DNA of 60,861 nucleotides, taken from contig NZ_LJGU01000112.1 of NCBI RefSeq assembly GCF_001751245.1, forward strand, positions 1 to 60,861. Reading direction: 5' to 3'. Source of the stretch: Streptomyces oceani (GTDB lineage: Bacteria > Actinomycetota > Actinomycetes > Streptomycetales > Streptomycetaceae). Position numbers and translations under genes: made by a program. A model generated the notes under the pieces. It was not told the origin of the DNA and made no database searches. It was given only the letters and a program-made list of their open reading frames with translations. This document shows, in pieces, positions 1 to 8,298 of this stretch; the first letter of the stretch is position 1, and each line of letters opens with the position of its first letter.

Positions 1-31
1 GGGGGGAGCGCAGGCCGGCGGGCGGGGCGAC

Positions 32-637
32 TCACGCGGGGGCGCCGAGCGGCGGGTGCTCGAGCACGCGGGGCTTGTACTCGACCAGTTGGATGCGGCC
101 GTCGAAGGTACGGTGCTCGATCATCTCGAGGGCGACGTCCGGATATCCGTCGTAGACGCGTTCCGCGCCCGTGGCCCCGGTGATCACCGGGAACATCACG
201 ACCCGGAAGCGGTCGACGAGTCCGGCCTTGAGCAGGGACCGGCACAGGCTCAGGCTGCCGATCGTGCTGAGGAGCCCCGAGCCGTTCTCCTTCATCGCGC
301 GGACCGCCTCGACGGCGTCGTCGCGAACGAGCGTGGAGTTGGCCCACGTGAGTGGTTCCTCGAGTGAGGAGGAGAACACCACCTTGGACGCTTGCGTGAG
401 CTCGTCCACGGATGCCTCTTCCTCCGCCCTGAACTCGTCTTGACCATCCGGGACCTCGCCGGCGGCGAAGCCGGACATCTGGCGGTAGGTGTTCGCTCCC
501 ATCAGGTAGGTGGCCTCGGGCTGCTTGCCCTCCCAAGCGAGGTACTCCGGACCCTCGAGGCCCCACCAACCGGGCCAGCCCTCTCCCGACGCGTTGCCGT
601 CGAGAGAGGTGATGAAGTCGACGAGAAGCTCTGACAT
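32..637 (-). CDS. RibD C-terminal / dihydrofolate reductase-like protein
   Basis: A 201-residue single-domain protein of the bacterial RibD C-terminal (DHFR-like) family, which binds NADPH and is often a stand-alone reductase of unknown substrate. The N-terminal strand reads LLVDFITSLDGNA, the usual start of this family. YLMGANTY follows in the first third and LLSTIGSLSLCRSLLKAGLVD near residue 130, the glycine-containing helix-strand that contacts the cofactor. The end, RIQLVEYKP, is typical. The ATG is preceded by an AGGAAAGG ribosome site about 8 bases upstream. It stands alone on its strand. Streptomyces genomes carry many copies, so the substrate cannot be named. Confidence 0.85.
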   Translation of the reverse strand: MSELLVDFITSLDGNASGEGWPGWWGLEGPEYLAWEGKQPEATYLMGANTYRQMSGFAAGEVPDGQDEFRAEEEASVDELTQASKVVFSSSLEEPLTWANSTLVRDDAVEAVRAMKENGSGLLSTIGSLSLCRSLLKAGLVDRFRVVMFPVITGATGAERVYDGYPDVALEMIEHRTFDGRIQLVEYKPRVLEHPPLGAPA

Positions 638-901
638 GATCGTGTCCTTTCCTGGGGTGTTACGAGCATGGACCGGCCGGGAGCCGCAGACTCATCGGTC
701 GCGCTGTGGGTAAACGAGGCCAGGCTTGCGGTCCGGACGCGACGCTGGCAGAGGCCACGGAGATGCTGTCCCGAGCTGACGGGGTCTGCTCACCGAGTTG
801 CGGGGGGTCACCCTGGTGAGGGAGAGCCCGACGGTCAGGGAGCAGTTGGCGCGGATCCTCGCCGTGCCCGGTGACCGTGAGCGCGCTGAGAGGATGGGGA
901 G

Positions 902-1717
902 ATGGCTGGGAACGTAGCTTTCGCCGAGCACGTCTTCGACGCCCTGGGGGTCGCCCCGGCAGTACACTCCGACCCGATCGGCGGCGCCGTCCGAGTGGTC
1001 GAGAAACGTACGGCAGGTGGCCCGGTCACAGTGATGACATCCGGGGCGTCGCGGCTGCCGACCGATGCGGGGGACAGCGTCGAGCTGGCCGTCGAGGTGA
1101 TCGACGGCCAGCTGGGTGCGGCACGGATCGCGCTGGAGATCGTCTGCGAGGACATGGCGTCGCGTCGGCGGACGCCTCCTCTCGGGACCCCGTGGCGCAA
1201 CAGTGAGCCTTTCCTGGTCGGCACCCGGATATCGGCGATCATGGTGACGCCGTCACGCTGGGGTGCGCCGTTCGACGAGGTGAGGTCCGCCGAGGGTGCT
1301 GTGCTCGGGTGGGTACGGACGCTTCGTCTGCTCACGGACGCCGAGGCGGCTTTCGCGGCGGCGAACGGCTGGGACGCGCTGGTTGAGGCGGCCGGGGCAG
1401 TTGACGCGCTGTTGGACGTCACCAGGGACGACTCCGTCGCCGGCGGGGGTGTGCCGGGCAGTGCACCAGTCTTCCTGTCGAAACTGCACGCCGAGCATCC
1501 ACCGCGCTGGGTGACCTTCACCGGCACGGACCTGTGCTCGGTCACCGGCCTGGAGTCCGATGCGTACATGGACGACGCGGCCAACCACGAACTGTGGTCG
1601 GTCGACACGTTCGTTGCCCGCTTCCCGCGGGTCGCGGACTTCGTACGGCAGGCTCGGCCGGGCCAGACGGCGCTGTTCAGCGACGCCTCCGGAGCTTATG
1701 TGCTGGAAGACGACTAG
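902..1717 (+). CDS. SUFU-like protein with Imm33/DUF2185-like tail (putative orphan immunity protein)
   Basis: A 271-residue soluble protein. The first ~175 residues have the layout of the bacterial suppressor-of-fused domain: PVTVMTSGASRLP, VELAVEV, a strand ISAIMVTPS, then the helix LLTDAEAAFAAANGWDALV that in this family closes the domain. The last ~80 residues, with ESDAYMDDAANHE and a final GAYVLEDD, resemble the DUF2185/Imm33 fold. The two domains are often joined in immunity proteins that protect against polymorphic or contact-dependent toxins. No toxin gene lies next to it, so it would be an orphan. The SUFU assignment is moderately firm, the tail assignment tentative. ATG 902 has a GAGG about 11 bases upstream. 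Confidence 0.65.
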   Translation: MAGNVAFAEHVFDALGVAPAVHSDPIGGAVRVVEKRTAGGPVTVMTSGASRLPTDAGDSVELAVEVIDGQLGAARIALEIVCEDMASRRRTPPLGTPWRNSEPFLVGTRISAIMVTPSRWGAPFDEVRSAEGAVLGWVRTLRLLTDAEAAFAAANGWDALVEAAGAVDALLDVTRDDSVAGGGVPGSAPVFLSKLHAEHPPRWVTFTGTDLCSVTGLESDAYMDDAANHELWSVDTFVARFPRVADFVRQARPGQTALFSDASGAYVLEDD

Positions 1718-1811
1718 GGCTCGAACGATGCGCATCGCGGGAGGAACCCGGGACCGACGGCCGTGCCGGCCCCCGAACCGGGTCCTCGTGCCCGCTACGG
1801 GACGTCGGGGC

Positions 1812-2648
1812 TCAGCCGACCGGGACGCGTTTGTCGGTCGTCACCGCGACCCGGTGCATCACGCGCCGATGAGGGAGGTAGTCGGCGACGGCGTAGTGCT
1901 GCGTCCCGCGGTTGTCCCAGAGGACCACCATGCCCGCCTCCCACTTGACGCGGACGTGGAAGTCGGGCCGGTTGACGAGGTCGAACAGGTAGGTCAGGAT
2001 CCTGGCGCTCTCCGGAGCCGACAGACCGATCACGAACCGCGTGAACGACTCGCTCACATTGACGTACGGGCGGCCGGACACGGGATGGTGCGCGATCACC
2101 GGATGCACGGCGGTCCCAGCCCGGGTGAGAGCCTCGCTGATCCCCTCGTCACCTCCCTGCCGGTACGCGCCGGTCCGGAACGCTCCCATGTCGTGTACGG
2201 CCTCGAGTTGTTCGAGGTCGCGACGCAGCCCCGGGTCCAGGGCGTCATGCACGGCGAACATGCTCGCCCAGAGGGTGTCGCCACCGACCTCAGGGACCTC
2301 GATCGCCTGCAGGATCGAGGCGAACGGCGGTTGGCGCCGGTAGGTCATGTCGGAGTGCCACTCGGCGGCATCCGGTTTGTCCTCGCCTCCCCAGGTCAGG
2401 ACGACGACGTCCGCGGAGTCCGGATGGGTCGTATAGGAGTGGTGCCGGGCGCCGAGGGTGCCCAGCGCCTCCCCGAGCCGCACCATGCGCCTCGCGTCGA
2501 GGCCGGCGTTCGGGAAGACGAGGACGGAGTGCTCGGACAGGGCGGAGTGCACCAGGTCGGCGGTCTCTTCGGAGATTTCACCGTCCTCCAGGGGCAGCGT
2601 GGCGGTCGCGCCGAGTGCGGGTGTGAGCCGCGTACAGGAAAGCTTCAT
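1812..2648 (-). CDS. TauD/TfdA-family Fe(II)/2-oxoglutarate dioxygenase
   Basis: A 278-residue non-haem iron oxygenase of the TauD/TfdA family, the usual family length. The iron-binding facial triad is visible: H98 and D100 in EWHSDMTY, and H251 in GTQHYAV. R262 or R266 in PHRRVMHR probably holds the 2-oxoglutarate carboxylate. Family members hydroxylate taurine, alkylsulfonates, aryloxyacetates or specialised-metabolite intermediates; the substrate cannot be read from sequence. It is divergent from the LysR gene at 2746, with 97 bases between starts, so that regulator probably controls it. An ATG start in a plain context. Confidence 0.85.
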   Translation of the reverse strand: MKLSCTRLTPALGATATLPLEDGEISEETADLVHSALSEHSVLVFPNAGLDARRMVRLGEALGTLGARHHSYTTHPDSADVVVLTWGGEDKPDAAEWHSDMTYRRQPPFASILQAIEVPEVGGDTLWASMFAVHDALDPGLRRDLEQLEAVHDMGAFRTGAYRQGGDEGISEALTRAGTAVHPVIAHHPVSGRPYVNVSESFTRFVIGLSAPESARILTYLFDLVNRPDFHVRVKWEAGMVVLWDNRGTQHYAVADYLPHRRVMHRVAVTTDKRVPVG

Positions 2649-2704
2649 GCTGGGAGGCTAGGAGGCCGACGGCGGCTCTGACAGACGTCGATTCGCTGGC
2701 CTGG

Positions 2705-2721
2705 CCCAACCACGGGTTGGG
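2705..2721. promoter_or_regulatory. Dyad in the TauD/LysR divergent promoter
   Basis: A perfect 7-bp inverted repeat, CCCAACC-acg-GGTTGGG, ends 24 bases before the LysR start and 56 bases before the dioxygenase start. Its place between a LysR gene and its divergent target suits an autoregulatory operator, though LysR boxes are usually longer (T-N11-A). It could instead be a leader hairpin of the regulator mRNA. Confidence 0.35.
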
Positions 2722-2745
2722 GTGGACGATCGAGGGGAGGTCGCT

Positions 2746-3684
2746 GTGCGCTTGCTGGTCCGCGACGTACGACAGTTGCAGCGGCTCGTCGTTCTCGAAG
2801 CGGTGGGCCGGCTCGGCAGCTTCGCGGCGGCGGCAGCGGAGCTGGGCATGTCCCAGCCCGCGGTCTCGAAGCAGATGAAGGCGTTGGAAGGCTCGTTGCG
2901 GACCGCGCTCTTCGACCGGGGAGCCAACCGGTCGAAGATGACGCGCGACGGGGCGTTCCTGCACCAGACCGTGACCGAGGCGTTCGACACCCTGGAGGCT
3001 CGGCTGTCCCGGTTGCGGGGGCGCGTCGACCAGTTGCGGGTCGCGGTGCAGCCGTCGGTTGCCGAGAGCTGGTTCGTACCGCGTCTGAGGGACATGCGAG
3101 CCGCCGTCGCGCCGACGGACGTACAGCTCGTCATCTTCGACTCCGAGGGCGAGCTCGCCGACACCGATCACGACGTGAGCGTGCGGTTCGGAGACGGTCC
3201 GTCTTCGGGGTTGTACTCGGAGCAGCTGGTCCCCGAGTCGGTGGTCCCCGTCGCCTCTCCCGACCTGGCCGGCAGGCTGGGGCTGACGCCGCGGTCCGAA
3301 GCCGAGGCCCTGCTCTCAGCTCCCCTGCTGCACGTCGACCAGACCGGGCGGAGCTGGCAGGACTGGCCGTCCTGGTTCGCCGGGAAAGGCCTGACGTACG
3401 TCGCCCCTGACCACGCGGTGGTGTACCCGACGTACGGGAGCGCCATCCCGCTCGCCATCAGCGGCAACGGCGTCCTGCTGAGCTGGCGCACGCTCATGGG
3501 AGACCATCTGCGGCGCGGACTGCTGCTTGAGGTGGGCCCCGTGGTCACGGAGCCCGACCGAGGCTACTTCCTGCGGTGGCCGTCAGCTCTCACGCGCGAC
3601 GACGGATTTCAGCGCTTCAGGGCCTGGCTGAGAACGACGGTCTTCGACCAGGGAAAGGAGGACGTCCGGCGCCAGACGGACTGA
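2746..3684 (+). CDS. LysR-family transcriptional regulator
   Basis: A LysR-type regulator of 312 residues with an N-terminal winged helix-turn-helix (AAAAAELGMSQPAVSKQMKALEG) and a C-terminal effector-binding domain. I place the start at GTG 2746 because GGGGAGG lies five bases upstream; an earlier in-frame GTG at 2722 has no such site. The effector half contains VQLVIFDSEGELAD and a long tail ending VRRQTD. It faces the dioxygenase gene, the standard arrangement for a LysR activator and its target. The inducer is unknown. Confidence 0.88.
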   Translation: MRLLVRDVRQLQRLVVLEAVGRLGSFAAAAAELGMSQPAVSKQMKALEGSLRTALFDRGANRSKMTRDGAFLHQTVTEAFDTLEARLSRLRGRVDQLRVAVQPSVAESWFVPRLRDMRAAVAPTDVQLVIFDSEGELADTDHDVSVRFGDGPSSGLYSEQLVPESVVPVASPDLAGRLGLTPRSEAEALLSAPLLHVDQTGRSWQDWPSWFAGKGLTYVAPDHAVVYPTYGSAIPLAISGNGVLLSWRTLMGDHLRRGLLLEVGPVVTEPDRGYFLRWPSALTRDDGFQRFRAWLRTTVFDQGKEDVRRQTD

Positions 3685-3841
3685 CGGCCGCCAGTAGATG
3701 GCTGGTGCCCTGCACGCCAGGATGTCGCACTACGTGCACGCGCGGACCGTTGTCGAGCGAACCGGACAACCTCCCGGAAGCGCCAGGGCGCGCGCCAGTA
3801 TTCGATGGCGAGCGCGTCGGCTCGCGTGCAAGGTGACGGCC

Positions 3842-4390
3842 ATGACTCTCCCGACCCCGACGTTGATGACCGAGCGCCTGCGGCTGCGCCCCTTCGCCGA
3901 CGCCGACGCCGACGACCTCTTCGCGCTGCACAGCAACGCGTACGTGCTGCGCTACTGGGACTCCCCGCCGTGGGTCGACAGGGCCTCGGCCACGCGATTC
4001 CTGGACAGATGCCAACAGATGGCGCGGGAGGGCAGCGGTGCGCGCGTGGTGATCGAACGTACCGCCGACCAGGCGTTCGTCGGCTGGTGCAGCTTCAACG
4101 GTTGGAATCCCGAGTTTCGCAGCGCCTCCCTGGGCTACTGCCTCGACGAGGCGGCATGGGGGCACGGCTACGCGACGGAGGCCGCGCGCGCCCTGCTCCG
4201 CTGGGCGTTCGAGACGCTCGACCTCAACCGGGTGCAGTCGGAGGCTGACACCCGCAATGTGGCATCGGCCCGTGTACTCGAGAAGCTTGGCTTCGTGCTT
4301 GAGGGAACACTGCGCGAGGACTGCGTCGTCAACGGTGACGTGTCCGACTCCTGGGTCTACGGCTTGCTGAGGCGCGACTGGACGGGCTGA
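3842..4390 (+). CDS. GNAT N-acetyltransferase, RimJ/RimL type
   Basis: A 182-residue acetyltransferase of the RimJ/RimL-like GNAT branch, which acetylates protein N-termini or small amines with acetyl-CoA. The sequence opens TERLRLRPFADADADDLF and has the acetyl-CoA loop region YCLDEAAWGHGYATEAARA, then NVASARVLEKLGFVLEG, the two best-known signatures of the family. An in-frame extension back to 3698 is composed of unlikely residues. ATG 3842 has AAGG eight bases upstream and starts exactly where the domain begins. It stands alone; the substrate is not predictable. Confidence 0.85.
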   Translation: MTLPTPTLMTERLRLRPFADADADDLFALHSNAYVLRYWDSPPWVDRASATRFLDRCQQMAREGSGARVVIERTADQAFVGWCSFNGWNPEFRSASLGYCLDEAAWGHGYATEAARALLRWAFETLDLNRVQSEADTRNVASARVLEKLGFVLEGTLREDCVVNGDVSDSWVYGLLRRDWTG

Positions 4391-4586
4391 TGGCCAGCGT
4401 CGAAGGCGCGCTCGGCCCACGGGGCCGTAGGGAACGCACCGCACCCGTACAGGCTCGTACCCGGCCCCTCCGTACGGGCGTACGCCCTGGTCAGCGGGCC
4501 AGTGCGACGTGAGGGTCGGCGCATGGAAACGGAACGCCCTCGCCTCTCCCCCGCTCACGCGACCGCCGCGAAGTCAGCCGCCGGCC

Positions 4587-4785
4587 CGTACCCGAAGCCC
4601 TGCACCACGCAGCTCAGTTCGACCCCTCGCCGGGCCTGCCTGTCCGGTTGCGGGTGGCGCTGGAGACGGGCAGGGGCGTCCGGATCGAGGTGACCGACCC
4701 TGCGCGGACCGTCCGCTTCCGCCGGGACCACCCGCGCCCTTTCCGCCCCTGGCCGGACCCGGAGTTCATCGGGGCCCGTGCCCGG
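4587..4785 (+). pseudogene. Fragment of an HATPase-type (anti-sigma-like) ATP-binding protein
   Basis: In one frame this short stretch reads VPEALHHA, then LPVRLRVALETG and VRIEVTDPA. This resembles the N-box helix and following strands of the small RsbW/HATPase-type proteins that abound in Streptomyces (compare VTNALRHA ... VRIEVTD). No start codon, ATP-lid or C-terminal boxes can be found. The frame runs straight into the helicase remnant, so the piece looks like debris fused by deletion. Recognition rests on a short match and is tentative. Confidence 0.35.
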
Positions 4786-5345
4786 GTCAGCGACTAGATC
4801 GCGTACGGCGGCATGATGGTCGACGGAGTGAGCGGGCAGGGACGTGGGGCCTTCCCGGCGGTGACCGCAGCGTGTGGTGGCACGTCGCGGGAACCGAGGC
4901 GCGCGAGCACTGGGTCCCCGGGGAGGGGCGGGTACTGGCGGACGGGGTGGCGCGGCTCCGGGCACAGGGGCTGCCGGAGGACGAACTGTTCGTACTCATC
5001 CCGTTCCGGATGGTATCGGCGGAGGCGGCGAAGGTGCTGCGGGGCACAGTCCCCGGGGAGCGGATCGGCACGGTGCACACGGCGCAGGGCAAGGAGTCGG
5101 ACGTGGTGATCCTGGTGTTGGGCACCGCCCGCCAGGCCGTGGGAAGCCGCGCTTGGGCGTCCCAGAGCGCCAACCTCCTGAACGTCGCCGTCAGCAGGGG
5201 CCAAACGCCGGCTCATCGTGATTGGCGACCACGAGTCCCGGAACGGACACCCTTCTTCTCCACACTCTCCGAGGAGCTGCCACGCCACGCGGCCGGTGAG
5301 CCGTCCCCGTCCGCCACATGGCGTGGGGTTGACCATGTGCGTTGA
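4786..5345 (+). pseudogene. C-terminal remnant of a superfamily 1 (DNA2/NAM7-like) helicase
   Basis: The last ~180 residues of a UvrD/DNA2-type helicase can be pieced together: VSD-IAYGGMMVDG, VWWHVAGTEAREHWVPGEG, then the motif V/VI region GTVHTAQGKESDVVILVLG and NLLNVAVSR. Several lesions break it. A TAG at 4795-4797 stands where family members have Glu (SNEIAYGG). A shift near 4852-4862 is needed to join AFP to GGDRSVWW. An extra G in the run at 5197-5200 must go to restore SRAKRRLIVIGD. A further shift near 5245-5253 returns to FFSTLSEELP. The Walker A half is absent, so it is dead and truncated. Confidence 0.8.
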
Positions 5346-5434
5346 CCCACGCACCCTGCCCGCGGCCGTTCCTGCGCCCAGGGCGAACTCGGCGGGAGAG
5401 CATGAACACTCCAGCGATGCGAAGGGGCATCGCC

Positions 5435-5710
5435 ATGTCCATCAGCGCCAGCGAAGCGCGCAAGACGCTGTTTCCGCTCATCGAACTCATGCCCGCCGAC
5501 GGGTACGCGGCGTGGCAAGAGACCGCCTACCTGTTCCGCTCACCCGCCAACGCTCGCAGGCTGGTCGATGCCTACGAGCGTGCCCGTACGGGGAAGACCG
5601 AGGCGCGCGATCTCGATGAGGCCCGTGACCGTCGAGAACGCCCATCCGACGCCGCGGTTCCTCGCACCAGCGCGAGCAGCGGGTGGGCCTGGATCTCCAG
5701 GTCAGGGTAG
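5435..5710 (+). pseudogene. Phd/YefM-type antitoxin with internal deletion, toxin lost
   Basis: ATG 5435, with GAAGGGG seven bases upstream, opens MSISASEARKTLFPLIE, the DNA-binding start of Phd/YefM antitoxins. The next residues are MPADGYAAWQETAYLFRSPANARRL, which in intact relatives follow a ~20-residue block ending GNAVLMPADEYAAW. That block is missing in frame, so part of the Phd domain fold is lost. The C-terminal toxin-binding helices to RDLDE look normal, but translation continues into ~35 unrelated residues. No RelE/YoeB toxin follows. It may still be expressed, but it is a remnant of a toxin-antitoxin pair. Confidence 0.65.
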
Positions 5711-5748
5711 CGACACGGGAAAGCGACCCGTTGGCGTGTGTCGTCCTC

Positions 5749-6663
5749 TCACCGACGGGGCAGCAGTTCCCTGGCGGTCTCGGTGATGGTCTCCACGGCT
5801 CGGATGAGGACGGGTATGTCCCGGGCCCCGCTGCGGGTGACCGCCATGATGCGGCGGGCGGGGGCGGGCTCACCGTGCAGGGGGATACGGGTCACCGGCC
5901 AGTCCTCGCGCAGCTGCGCCAGCCGGGGCACGAGGATCACGCCGAAGCCGTGCGCGACCAGGGCGGTCCCGGTGTCCCACTCGTCCGCGTGGTGGGCGAT
6001 GTGCGGGGTGAAGCCCGCGCTCATGCAGGCCGCGAGCACCAGCTGGTGGTACGTGGTGTCCGGGTTGCCGACGATCCACGGCTCCTCCGCCGCGTCGGCC
6101 AGCGTGACCCGCGGCTTGTCCACGAGACGGTGCTCCCGGGGCACGACCAGGTCCAACGGGTCGTCCAGCAGCGGCCGTTGGTCGAACCGCCGGTCGGTCA
6201 TGGGCGGTGAGTCCGCGGTGACCACCAGAAGCGCCAGGTCAGCCTCCGCCGAGAGCAGAAGGTCGAAACAGCGGTCGGGCTCGGCCTCGACGATGCGCAC
6301 GGCCAGCTTGGCGTGGGCGTCCCGTAGTGCCGCGGCGGCCGGTGGCAGCAGCCGGCTGGCGGCCGTGGAAAAGCCGCACAGCGTGATCCGTCCGGTGGGC
6401 TCGCCGCCCAGGGCGGCCAGTTCGGCACGGGCCTGCTCCCACTGCGCCTGGAGACCCTCGGCGTGCTGGAGCAGCGTACGGGCCGCGTTCGTCAGGCGGA
6501 TGCCCCGACCCTGGTGCGTCATCAGCTCGACCCCCAGGTCGGCGGCGAGCTGGCGCAGTTGGTACGAGACGGCGGAGGGCGTGTAGTGCAGCGCGTGCGC
6601 CGCGGCGGTCACCGTGCCGTGCTCGGCGACCATCTGGAGGATGCGGAGTCGGGAATCGATCAT
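5749..6663 (-). CDS. LysR-family transcriptional regulator
   Basis: About 304 residues. MIDSRLRILQMVAEHGTVTAAAHALHYTPSAVSYQLRQLA is a textbook LysR winged helix-turn-helix and fixes the start at ATG 6663; the five in-frame residues before it (MQNIR) are probably not translated. The effector domain includes LLLSAEADLALLVV and VAHGFGVILVPRLAQL. It is divergent from the MFS transporter, which starts 58 bases away, and probably regulates that gene in response to an exported compound. The ligand is unknown. Confidence 0.88.
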   Translation of the reverse strand: MIDSRLRILQMVAEHGTVTAAAHALHYTPSAVSYQLRQLAADLGVELMTHQGRGIRLTNAARTLLQHAEGLQAQWEQARAELAALGGEPTGRITLCGFSTAASRLLPPAAAALRDAHAKLAVRIVEAEPDRCFDLLLSAEADLALLVVTADSPPMTDRRFDQRPLLDDPLDLVVPREHRLVDKPRVTLADAAEEPWIVGNPDTTYHQLVLAACMSAGFTPHIAHHADEWDTGTALVAHGFGVILVPRLAQLREDWPVTRIPLHGEPAPARRIMAVTRSGARDIPVLIRAVETITETARELLPRR

Positions 6664-6668
6664 ACGAA

Positions 6669-6685
6669 TATTTTGCACGGTAATA
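6669..6685. promoter_or_regulatory. LysR-type box between regulator and MFS gene
   Basis: TATT-N9-AATA, a 17-bp dyad containing the T-N11-A spacing expected of LysR-type operators. It sits in a locally AT-rich patch five bases upstream of the regulator start. Binding here would repress the regulator and could activate the divergent transporter. Confidence 0.5.
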
Positions 6686-6720
6686 CTGAGGACCGTTTGA
6701 TTCCGCTTGCGTTTGTTCGG

Positions 6721-8121
6721 ATGCAGACTGGCCTCGTGATTGCTCAGCGTTATTCATGGCACCGGAGCGCGTCCGGGCTCCGCTTCGTCCTGCGGTGGCA
6801 GCCGGCCCACACGCGGCACGACCGACGGGACGAGCGTGCCGACCGCCGGGCGGTACGGACCGCGGGGCTCCTGGTGATCGTGCTGACCGCCGGCGCCTAC
6901 CTCCCCAGCCCGCTGTATCCCGACTACCAGCGGCTGTTCGGCTACGACGATCTGGTGATGACGCTGCTCTTCGCCACCTTCGCCCTGGTCAGCGCTCCCG
7001 CGCTGTTGTTCCTCGGCCCGGCCGCGGACGCCGTGGGCCCCCGGCCCCTCCTGCGGCTGAGCGTGCTGATCGCCGCAGCCGGTTCGGGTTGCTTCCTCCT
7101 CGCGGACGGCCCCGGCTGGCTCTTCGCCGGCCGTGTCGGGCAGGGCCTAGCGCTGGGCGCGGCGACCGGGGCCGCACAGGCGTTCATCAGCTGGCACCGC
7201 GGTCCCACCACGCGCTTCAGCGGGCCGTTGGTGATGAGCCTGGCCTTCGTGGCGGGCACCGCCGCCGGGCCCGTACTGGCCGGCACGCTCGCCCAGTACG
7301 GGCCCGCGCCGCTGGCCACCCCCTACCTGCTCCATCTGGCCCTGCTGGCCTGGGTCTGGCTCCGGCTGAGTCGGACCACACCGACGGCGACGGCGGCACC
7401 CTCACCGAGGACAGCGACCACGCCGACGGCCGCACCGCCCACCACGGGGGCGTCATCCCGCCGGTGGCGTTTCGTACGGCCGCACATACCGCGCGGCATA
7501 CGTGCGCTGTTCGCCGTCGCGGGACTCAACGGATTCCTCGCGTGGGCGGTCGTCGGCATCTTCCTGGCCCTGCTCCCGGCGCTGCTCGTCCGGGAGTTGC
7601 CCGACGCCGATCCGGCCCTGACGGGCGCGGTGCTGGGTTCCCTCCTCGTCTGGTCGCTGCTGGCCCAACTCCTCGGCGCGCGCTGCACCGTACGTACCGC
7701 GCAGCGACTCGGCGTGGTCGCGCTCACCGGCAGCCTGTTGCTGCTCGCCAGCACCGGCGGCGGCTCGCTCTCCGGCACGCTGGGCTCCGCCCTGCTCGCC
7801 GGCACCGGCCACGGGCTGGCCTTCAGCGGAGCCACCAGGGCCGTGGACGCGGCGACGCCGGTCGGACGGCGCGCGGGGGTCGGGGCCGCCCTGCACCTCC
7901 TCTTCTACCTCGGCTCCGGAGCACCGGCCGTCGCCGTCGGCCTGCTGACCGCCTGGATACCGCTCACCACCGCCGTCACGCGACTGAGTTGGGCCGGGGC
8001 CGCGCTGGGTGTCCTCGCGCTGTACGTCACCACCCGCACCACCGCCGTACGCCAACGAACGGAGCCGCTCCTCACCTCACACCCGCACGACCCGCTCGCG
8101 GCCCGCACCAACGGGACCTGA
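6721..8121 (+). CDS. MFS transporter (drug/metabolite exporter type)
   Basis: A 466-residue major facilitator protein with about 12 hydrophobic helices. After a short charged N-terminus comes TAGAYLPSPLYPDYQRLFGYDD, typical of the first helix and periplasmic loop. LGPAADAVGPRPLLRLSV gives the loop 2-3 motif A. A hydrophilic Thr/Pro/Ala-rich central loop divides the two six-helix halves. ATG 6721 is chosen because it begins where codon use becomes normal; upstream frame overlap with the regulator is spurious. Likely a proton-driven exporter controlled by the adjacent LysR protein; substrate unknown. Confidence 0.85.
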   Translation: MQTGLVIAQRYSWHRSASGLRFVLRWQPAHTRHDRRDERADRRAVRTAGLLVIVLTAGAYLPSPLYPDYQRLFGYDDLVMTLLFATFALVSAPALLFLGPAADAVGPRPLLRLSVLIAAAGSGCFLLADGPGWLFAGRVGQGLALGAATGAAQAFISWHRGPTTRFSGPLVMSLAFVAGTAAGPVLAGTLAQYGPAPLATPYLLHLALLAWVWLRLSRTTPTATAAPSPRTATTPTAAPPTTGASSRRWRFVRPHIPRGIRALFAVAGLNGFLAWAVVGIFLALLPALLVRELPDADPALTGAVLGSLLVWSLLAQLLGARCTVRTAQRLGVVALTGSLLLLASTGGGSLSGTLGSALLAGTGHGLAFSGATRAVDAATPVGRRAGVGAALHLLFYLGSGAPAVAVGLLTAWIPLTTAVTRLSWAGAALGVLALYVTTRTTAVRQRTEPLLTSHPHDPLAARTNGT

Positions 8122-8298
8122 CGCCCGCCGGGTCCGGGGCCGCGGCAGCAGGCGCCACCGGACACCCGAGTCCGGCAGGGCGGCGAGAGTCCGGCCCCCG
8201 CCGTCGATCAGGACACGGGAATGCCGGCCACGGCCAGAAGACGCGAGACCGTCGCCGAACGTGCCCAGCCCAGCCCAGGCCAGGCCAGCGGAACGAGC

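Larger units (their letters stand above)
4391..5434. other. Decayed stretch with no intact gene
   Basis: This kilobase between the acetyltransferase and the antitoxin remnant holds no intact coding sequence. Two degraded gene fragments can be read in it (an HATPase-like piece, then a helicase C-terminus). The first ~190 bases, up to about 4585, show nothing I can name. Confidence 0.7.

Noticed and set aside
777..917. Short frame reading VRESPTVREQLARILAVPGD before the SUFU-like gene
   Set aside because: It has protein-like composition and may be a remnant, but it is only ~34 codons, breaks upstream at a stop at 777 and I cannot name a family.
1745..1785. ACCCGG/CCGGGT dyad as a terminator between convergent genes
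   Set aside because: Six-base arms with a long loop; expected by chance at this base composition.
8158..8175. CCGGAC-acccga-GTCCGG as a terminator between the MFS and WhiB-like genes
   Set aside because: Only a six-base stem; too weak in GC-rich DNA to call.
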